Positions 25,810 to 30,126 of a stretch of DNA of 30,126 nucleotides are shown here, piece after piece. The position numbers and the translations under genes were made by a program. Location of the stretch: contig QMPN01000006.1 in the NCBI GenBank assembly GCA_003648575.1, positions 1 through 30,126 of the forward strand, read 5' to 3'. This DNA comes from Bacteroidota bacterium. Its GTDB lineage: Bacteria > Bacteroidota > Bacteroidia > Bacteroidales > B18-G4. Below the pieces are notes generated by a model. The model did no database searches. It saw only the letters and a program-made list of their open reading frames with translations, and had not been told where the DNA came from. Within the stretch, counting starts at the first letter, position 1. Every line of letters begins with the position of its first letter.

Positions 25810-27317
25810 GCTTTTTTCCTGAGAACGATCCTAAAGGTCGTATCCCGGTGGGGATATGAGTGTTTAACATAAATCCTTCCCTTATGATATTCCCTGATAA
25901 TGCGCCTCGACAGGGATAGTCCGAGGCCCCAGCCGCGTTTTTTACTTGTATATCCAGGATTAAAAATGGCTTTGAAGTGAGTCTTGGGAATGCCCTTTCC
26001 GGTATCGCTGACATCAATGATCACATTTGCCTTTTCTTCATAGAGTGAAATGCTTACCTTCCCCTGGCCTGCCATGGCATCAATGGCATTCTTGATCAGG
26101 TTTTCTATCACCCAGCTGAACAAGTGTGCGTTTACAGGAACAATGATGGGTTTGTCGCCGGGAACACTAATATCATATTCAATCTTCTTAGAAGTCCTGT
26201 TCTTAATGTATTCCGTAGAATTATAAACCACATCCACAATGTTAATCGGGTCAAGACTTGGCGGGGAACCTATCTTTGAAAAGCGGTCTGTAATATTTTC
26301 CAGGCGATCGATATCCTTCTTGATCTCATCAAGGGCATCATCCTCCATCCCCTTGAGTTTCAGAAGCTCAAGCCAGGCTATCATAGATGAGAGCGGTGTA
26401 CCAAGCTGGTGCGCTGTTTCCTTCGACATACCTACCCATACGCGGTCCTGCTCAGAACGTCGGGACGAGCTGAACAGCAAATAGGCAATCAAAAGAAATA
26501 CCCCGATAACCCCGAATTGAACATAGGGATAGATGCGCAGCTGGATCTGTAAAGATGAGCTTTTATAAAAAATATACCTCTTCTCGTTCCCGGTAAGCGT
26601 AATTTCTATGGGGGCGTTCTCCGATGCCATCTGTTCAAGGGTCCTGGCCAGCAATGTAGAGTCTTCGGGGCTGCCACCCTCAATATTTCCGCTAACGATA
26701 ATTCGCTGCTTTGTGCTGTCTGTAATGATCACCGGAACAGCCACGGCATTTTGCACAACCTCAGATAAAAAGGAATCATTAAGATCATTCAGCATTTGCC
26801 TGAGATCAGTATATATATTTGATTCCTTGTAATATAGGGTTTGAAACTCACCCGGTAGATATTCTATCCTGATGGGATCATAAACAGAGAATTCCTCCTT
26901 CAGACTACCTCCCAAAATGTCTACCTGGTTAACCCTGTCGTCCACATGGCGTGCATGTATAATGCTGTCATTATCCTTGGTCATGATCACCGGAATACTT
27001 TTATTGCCGGTTATGATCTTATAATATATGTCGAGTACTTCCGAATTAACCTCACTGTTCATATTCTTCCAGGCCAATGCAAGTATTTCAGCCCGGTTAC
27101 GCTCAAGTTCCCTTATTTCACCAAAGAAATTATCCGTATATGCTACCAGGTTAGCCTTTCGCTGAATAGCATTGGCCCATATCCTGACATTATTCCGCTC
27201 GGAACGTGCAATTTTATTGACCAATACATTGGAATACCACAGTGATCCTACAACGATAAATACTGCTGCAGAGAAAAGAATCCAGTTCCACCTTTTTTTA
27301 CGGGTATATATATTCAT
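25806..27317 (-). CDS. Membrane sensor histidine kinase, HQLGTP type
   Basis: 503 residues from ATG 27317 (MNIYTRKKRWNW). Layout: TM helix about 10-30; extracytoplasmic sensor region 31-255; TM about 262-280; H box ETAHQLGTPLSSMIAWLELL with H303 followed by Gln instead of the usual Glu, a form I know as common in Bacteroidota; N box NLIKNAIDAM; G1 DVSDTGKGIP; G2 KRGWGLGLSLSRR. No response regulator is adjacent, so the partner is encoded elsewhere. A TTG at 27341 would lengthen the frame but lies inside a -7 element. The stop codon is interleaved with that of the polyferredoxin gene in the palindrome CTAG. BlaI-like operator O1 lies about 155 bp upstream. Confidence 0.9.
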   Translation of the reverse strand: MNIYTRKKRWNWILFSAAVFIVVGSLWYSNVLVNKIARSERNNVRIWANAIQRKANLVAYTDNFFGEIRELERNRAEILALAWKNMNSEVNSEVLDIYYKIITGNKSIPVIMTKDNDSIIHARHVDDRVNQVDILGGSLKEEFSVYDPIRIEYLPGEFQTLYYKESNIYTDLRQMLNDLNDSFLSEVVQNAVAVPVIITDSTKQRIIVSGNIEGGSPEDSTLLARTLEQMASENAPIEITLTGNEKRYIFYKSSSLQIQLRIYPYVQFGVIGVFLLIAYLLFSSSRRSEQDRVWVGMSKETAHQLGTPLSSMIAWLELLKLKGMEDDALDEIKKDIDRLENITDRFSKIGSPPSLDPINIVDVVYNSTEYIKNRTSKKIEYDISVPGDKPIIVPVNAHLFSWVIENLIKNAIDAMAGQGKVSISLYEEKANVIIDVSDTGKGIPKTHFKAIFNPGYTSKKRGWGLGLSLSRRIIREYHKGRIYVKHSYPHRDTTFRIVLRKKA

Positions 27318-27338
27318 GGGAGCGATTGAAATTTCTAT

Positions 27339-27346
27339 CAAAAATA
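27339..27346 (-). promoter_or_regulatory. Candidate -7 element for the HQLGTP kinase
   Basis: The reverse strand reads TATTTTTG, the same octamer as before hemW, ending 21 bp before ATG 27317. It covers the rejected TTG start at 27341. Confidence 0.45.
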
Positions 27347-27470
27347 TAAACGCGATTTTATTCCACCTATTTCTATTTGACCAGATGTAAATTTATAAAA
27401 TTAATCAATCGATGCAGTTTTCATTTTTCAATCCATTAAAAATAACACATCGCCAGCACTGCCTAAAATC

Positions 27471-27486
27471 AACTAAGGTCATAGTT
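27471..27486. promoter_or_regulatory. Putative BlaI operator O1
   Basis: AACTA-aggtca-TAGTT, perfect 5+5 dyad with a 6-bp spacer. It lies about 120 bp upstream of the predicted blaI transcription start. Confidence 0.65.
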
Positions 27487-27541
27487 AAGCAAGCAAAAAC
27501 TAAATTATTTCAATTTTAAAAAAGGTGCCTTATTTCATCTA

Positions 27542-27557
27542 AACTATCTTTTTAGTT
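27542..27557. promoter_or_regulatory. Putative BlaI operator O2
   Basis: AACTA-tctttt-TAGTT, perfect dyad. Its right half overlaps the first two bases of the -33 TTG (27556-27558). It starts exactly 20 bp before O3, close to two helical turns, so dimers on O2 and O3 would face the same side. Confidence 0.72.
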
Positions 27558-27586
27558 GTATTACTAGTTTTTTAGTTGTACGTTTG
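27556..27586 (+). promoter_or_regulatory. blaI promoter, -33 TTG and -7 TAnnTTTG
   Basis: TTG at 27556-27558 and TACGTTTG at 27579-27586 are separated by 20 bp, which agrees with the 19-21 bp spacing known for Bacteroidota sigma-ABfr promoters. Transcription should start near 27592, giving a leader of about 85 bases. It is the only promoter in the window for which both elements are visible. Confidence 0.65.
27562..27577. promoter_or_regulatory. Putative BlaI operator O3, filling the promoter spacer
   Basis: TACTA-gttttt-TAGTT, a dyad with one mismatch to the others at the first base. It lies wholly between the -33 and -7 elements; occupancy should block RNA polymerase. Confidence 0.7.
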
Positions 27587-27638
27587 GCATGATATATGGA
27601 ATGATTTACAATAGGAGAACATTTTTTTTAACCTATCT

Positions 27639-27654
27639 AACTAAGATATTAGTT
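27639..27654. promoter_or_regulatory. Putative BlaI operator O4
   Basis: AACTA-agatat-TAGTT, perfect dyad, whose 6-bp spacer extends the inverted repeat by one pair. It lies in the predicted 5' leader, 23 bp before the blaI ATG. Confidence 0.7.
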
Positions 27655-27677
27655 TACAAATCAACCGACAAGTAAGG

Positions 27678-28064
27678 ATGAAAGAACTGACAAAAGCCGA
27701 AGAGGAATTAATGCAGATATTGTGGAAATTAAGAAAGGGATTTATTAATGACATTCTTGATGAATTACCCGATCCAAAGCCTGCATACAATACGGTATCA
27801 ACCATTGTTCGTATTCTCGAGAAAAAAGGATTTGTTGATTATACGCCCTATGGCAAAGCCCATGAATATTTCCCCCTTGTTAGCAAAAAGGATTACACCA
27901 AAACCTATTTCGGACACTTCATGAAGAACTATTTTGGGAACTCTTATCGTGAAATGGTCTCCTTCTTTACTACCGATGATAATTTAAATATTCGGGAGCT
28001 GGAAGAGCTAAAGCAGGCTATGGCAGAAGAAATCATACGCAAGAAAATAGAAGACGATGAATAA
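27678..28064 (+). CDS. BlaI/MecI/CopY-family transcriptional repressor
   Basis: 128 residues: a winged-helix domain (LTKAEEELMQILWKLRKGFI, then PAYNTVSTIVRILEKKGFV at 35-53 as recognition helix and start of the wing) followed by a C-terminal dimerisation helix region. Family members are inactivated when the partner membrane protease triggers cleavage at an Asn-Phe bond in staphylococcal BlaI/MecI; the corresponding place here appears to be VSFFTTDD (94-101), with Ser-Phe rather than Asn-Phe. The upstream region has four dyads that fit a BlaI-type dimer, so autoregulation is likely. The gene overlaps the M56 protease gene by 8 bp. Confidence 0.92.
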   Translation: MKELTKAEEELMQILWKLRKGFINDILDELPDPKPAYNTVSTIVRILEKKGFVDYTPYGKAHEYFPLVSKKDYTKTYFGHFMKNYFGNSYREMVSFFTTDDNLNIRELEELKQAMAEEIIRKKIEDDE

Positions 28065-29406
28065 TTTAATTTCCATATTAATACAATCATCCCTTAGCAT
28101 TGCACTCCTATTTGTAGTTTATGCTGTCTTTCTGAGAAGGGACACATTCTTTAAAACAAATCGTTATTATTTGCTTGCCTCTCTGCTGATATCGTCCATT
28201 ATTCCTTTCGTTGATTTCAGCACCTTGCTTCCCGCCAGGGAGCAGGTTCTAATGGTGATCCTGGACCCTGTAGTGATTACACCTGAGGGAATACAAACCT
28301 CTATTGAGGCAAACTCAAGCATATATGAAATCGGACTGGCTATCTATCTCACAGGTATAGTCATTTTTGGGAGCAGGTTTCTTTATCAGCTCATTCAGCT
28401 CGCCGTACTGATACGACGATTCCGTATTAGCAGGCAGGAAGGCATGCGAATCGTATTTACCGATAAGAACTTCGCGCCTTTCTCATTTTTCAACCTGGTT
28501 TTTATAAACCGCCGGGATATTAATTCCCCCGAAACACAAAAAATTATCGCCCATGAAAGGGTCCACATCAGACAATGGCATAGCCTTGACTTGATGTTAC
28601 TTGAATTCGTAACAATTATACAGTGGTTCAATCCTTTTGTCTGGCTATACCGTCATGCGATCAAAACTTTGCATGAGTATCTGGCTGATGAGGGGGTATT
28701 ACATAGCGGGGTAGACGCAAAAGTCTACAGTGCGCTGCTTTTTGAGCAGGGTACAGGGATACAGATCAACGATCTGACTAATAATTTCAGTAAATCACTA
28801 TTAAAAAGGAGGTTCAAAATGATGACCAAAAAGAGAACAACCCGTTTAGCGCGGGCAAAACTATTGTTTGCCCTGCCGCTGGCATTATCAATGATGTTTG
28901 TAATATCCTTTAGCCCGGATATGCTGGCACAAGAGAAAGAAAAGGTACCAGCTCAACCAAAAAAGGTGGAGGTTGTTAACCAGAATGTAGATCCGCCACC
29001 GCCACAACCGAAGCAGGTAACAGTAATAAACATAGTTGAGGATCCTGAGCAACAAGACGATCCGCCAATCTTTACGGTGGTAGAAGATATGCCTATATTT
29101 CCCGGGGGCAAGGAAGCTCTGTATAAATATCTTGGAGAAAATATCACCTACCCTGCAGGGGCGAAAAAGGATGGTACCAGTGGAACTGTTTACGTCTCAT
29201 ATGTTGTTGAAATAGACGGCAGAGTATCTAATGTTACCCTGCTTCGCGGAGTTCGTGAAGACCTTGATAATGAGGCTATACGCGTAATAAAGGAGATGCC
29301 TAAATGGACGCCAGGAAAACAAAACGGAAAAGCTGTCAGGGTTCAGTATAATTTACCTATCAAGTTCTCCTTAAACGGGGACAAAAAAGAAGAAAAAAAG
29401 GATTAA
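28057..29406 (+). CDS. M56 (BlaR1-like) membrane metalloprotease with TonB C-terminal domain
   Basis: 449 residues. N-terminal helices at about 5-25, 35-55 and 90-115 lead to the M56 protease site AHERVHIRQW (H166, E167, H170), with the third zinc ligand probably in HEYLADEGVL (about 206-215). A further helix (about 268-290) is followed by a Pro-rich linker (PPPPQPKQV, about 312-320) and a TonB C-terminal-like domain: IFPGGKEALYKYLGENITYP to WTPGKQNGKAVRVQYNLPI. The penicillin-binding sensor domain of true BlaR1 is absent, so a beta-lactam signal is not supported. It probably senses an envelope cue and relieves BlaI repression. It overlaps blaI by 8 bp and ends before a hairpin terminator. 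Confidence 0.9.
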   Translation: MNNLISILIQSSLSIALLFVVYAVFLRRDTFFKTNRYYLLASLLISSIIPFVDFSTLLPAREQVLMVILDPVVITPEGIQTSIEANSSIYEIGLAIYLTGIVIFGSRFLYQLIQLAVLIRRFRISRQEGMRIVFTDKNFAPFSFFNLVFINRRDINSPETQKIIAHERVHIRQWHSLDLMLLEFVTIIQWFNPFVWLYRHAIKTLHEYLADEGVLHSGVDAKVYSALLFEQGTGIQINDLTNNFSKSLLKRRFKMMTKKRTTRLARAKLLFALPLALSMMFVISFSPDMLAQEKEKVPAQPKKVEVVNQNVDPPPPQPKQVTVINIVEDPEQQDDPPIFTVVEDMPIFPGGKEALYKYLGENITYPAGAKKDGTSGTVYVSYVVEIDGRVSNVTLLRGVREDLDNEAIRVIKEMPKWTPGKQNGKAVRVQYNLPIKFSLNGDKKEEKKD

Positions 29407-29413
29407 CAGCATT

Positions 29414-29458
29414 ATAAAAACGCGGGCCGGCATTCCTGATATGTCCGGCCCCTTTTAT
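29414..29458 (+). terminator. Rho-independent-type terminator after the blaI operon
   Basis: A perfect 7-bp GC stem, GGGCCGG (29424-29430) with CCGGCCC (29445-29451), has a 14-base loop, followed by CTTTTAT. An outer ATAAAA/TTTTAT pair (29414-29419 with 29453-29458) extends the symmetry, so it may work in both directions. It ends 9 bp before the next ATG. Confidence 0.8.
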
Positions 29459-29466
29459 AGCTTCCC

Positions 29467-29763
29467 ATGAAACAGCTTTTCCTTATCGTTTTTCTTATTT
29501 CCTTCTGTAATTGTCATACAAATGCACAGATCTTTAAAAAGAAGGATCGCGAGTGTGAAACATGCCCCAGACATTTAGCTTACAGTGAATACTGGGATGC
29601 CGACAATACCATAATGAATGCAAAAGGACATTATTGCTATGGAGTGCCCTGCAAAACATGGCGATACTATTACCAAAATGGCCGTTCCATACAATACACA
29701 CATAAGGCTGTTCGTATGCGTACAGCACTTGTCCAAAACGGACACATTTCACCCTTAGTATAG
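29467..29763 (+). CDS. Small exported protein of unknown function
   Basis: 98 residues. MKQLFLIVFLISFCNCHTNA is a clear signal peptide, with cleavage likely after NAQ; the Cys pair in the hydrophobic end is not a clean lipobox. The mature part has four Cys (in ECETC, YCYG and PCKTW), a short GHYCYGVPCKTWRYYYQNG stretch that faintly recalls MORN-type repeats, and a basic C-terminus. I do not recognise a family. It follows the blaI-operon terminator, so it probably has its own promoter, which I cannot see. A tail shortened by frameshift is possible, but neither other frame gives a better continuation. Confidence 0.55.
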   Translation: MKQLFLIVFLISFCNCHTNAQIFKKKDRECETCPRHLAYSEYWDADNTIMNAKGHYCYGVPCKTWRYYYQNGRSIQYTHKAVRMRTALVQNGHISPLV

Positions 29764-29854
29764 AATTTAACAGCAAACTAACTATTTGTTTTTCTGCTCC
29801 TTATAACAGTGGCACACTTTTAGTGAATACTCTATGCTTAAAGACCAATTAATT

Positions 29855-30126
29855 ATGATAACCCTCAAAAACTTGCATAAATCCTATGAGGTTGGACAAA
29901 ATAAGCTTCACGTCCTCAATGGCATCGACCTTACTATAGAGAAAGGAGAGCTTGTGTCTATCATGGGATCGTCCGGTTCGGGTAAGTCAACCCTGCTGAA
30001 CATCATTGGCCTGCTCGACACTTATGACGAAGGAGAGTTATTTCTCGATGACGACCTGATCAGAAATTACAGCCTTTCCAAGATGCGTGATCTCAATGAA
30101 AAACGGGCCGCCCGTCTACGCAATAA
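29855..30126 (+). CDS. ABC transporter ATP-binding protein, LolD/MacB type, 3' end missing
   Basis: The first 90 residues are visible; the frame runs off the window. MITLKNLHKSYEVGQNKLHV is the usual start of the MacB/LolD-type ATPase family, and the Walker A motif is GSSGSGKST (about 39-47), followed by LLNIIGLLD. Q-loop, signature motif and Walker B lie beyond the end. Members power export or lipoprotein-release permeases of the FtsX/MacB fold; the permease gene should follow. An in-frame ATG at 29834 would add seven residues (MLKDQLI) that are not usual for the family, so 29855 is preferred. Confidence 0.9.
   Translation, partial: MITLKNLHKSYEVGQNKLHVLNGIDLTIEKGELVSIMGSSGSGKSTLLNIIGLLDTYDEGELFLDDDLIRNYSLSKMRDLNEKRAARLRN

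Larger units (their letters stand above)
27347..27677. other. AT-rich intergenic regulatory region between kinase and blaI
   Basis: About 330 bp with no convincing open frame. It carries the kinase -7 element at its left edge, four AACTA-N6-TAGTT dyads (27471-27654) and the blaI promoter. 27347-27470 shows no recognisable structure. An extra AACTA half-site lies at 27498-27502. The region is more AT-rich than its neighbours. Confidence 0.7.

Noticed and set aside
27498..27513. A fifth BlaI operator.
   Set aside because: Only the left half AACTA is present; the right half reads TTCAA rather than TAGTT.
1..30126. tRNA, rRNA, CRISPR, transposase, prophage or toxin-antitoxin genes.
   Set aside because: Looked for on both strands; no cloverleaf-like sequences, regular spaced repeats, transposase motifs or terminal inverted repeats were found, and all the large frames have other good assignments.

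Overview
The window reads as a chromosomal segment of a Bacteroidota bacterium, most likely class Bacteroidia. The grounds are a gene set typical of that phylum (a DUF4175-like coiled-coil protein, a YbeY with the GYxDK-type active-site end, BlaI with an M56-TonB partner, an HQLGTP-type histidine kinase), almost no Shine-Dalgarno sequences, and several intergenic matches to the Bacteroidota -7 promoter element TAnnTTTG. Coding density is very high. I see no rRNA, tRNA, CRISPR array, insertion sequence or prophage.

Layout. 1-5483 is a forward run: a 5'-truncated DUF4175-like protein, an RsbW-type ATP-binding protein, ybeY and mnmG. The 152-bp gap after mnmG holds two identical 16-bp sites that match the ParB-binding parS consensus; the second ends directly at the ATG of a class I methyltransferase (5636-6529). 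Next come a very large NtrY-like membrane histidine kinase (6656-10366) and a cell-envelope and nucleotide block: lipid-linked sugar flippase, dut, mrdA (PBP2), rodA and recJ (10477-17332). On the reverse strand, 20670-17358 is a probable four-gene operon: GH3-family acyl-acid-amido synthetase-like protein, LysE-type exporter and two tandem HdeD/DUF308 membrane proteins. Divergent from it are an exported EEP-family phosphohydrolase and a DUF2892 membrane protein. hemW (reverse) is divergent from a DUF362 protein and a large polyferredoxin that looks like a NapH-NapG fusion. A second histidine kinase (reverse) follows. After a 360-bp AT-rich regulatory region comes blaI plus an M56/BlaR1-like protease fused to a TonB C-terminal domain, then a hairpin terminator, a small exported protein and the start of a LolD/MacB-type ABC transporter ATPase cut by the window end.

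The two strongest regulatory discoveries are these. (1) Four copies of the dyad AACTA-N6-TAGTT occur in 184 bp upstream of blaI. One copy fills the spacer between a good -33/-7 pair and another abuts the -33, which is the layout of an autoregulated BlaI operator array. (2) The twin parS-like sites next to mnmG suggest a centromere region close to the replication origin; the predicted 5' leader of the methyltransferase is essentially the parS site itself. -7 matches alone are weak evidence, because a six-base motif recurs by chance every few kb; they are reported where they sit correctly before a start codon.
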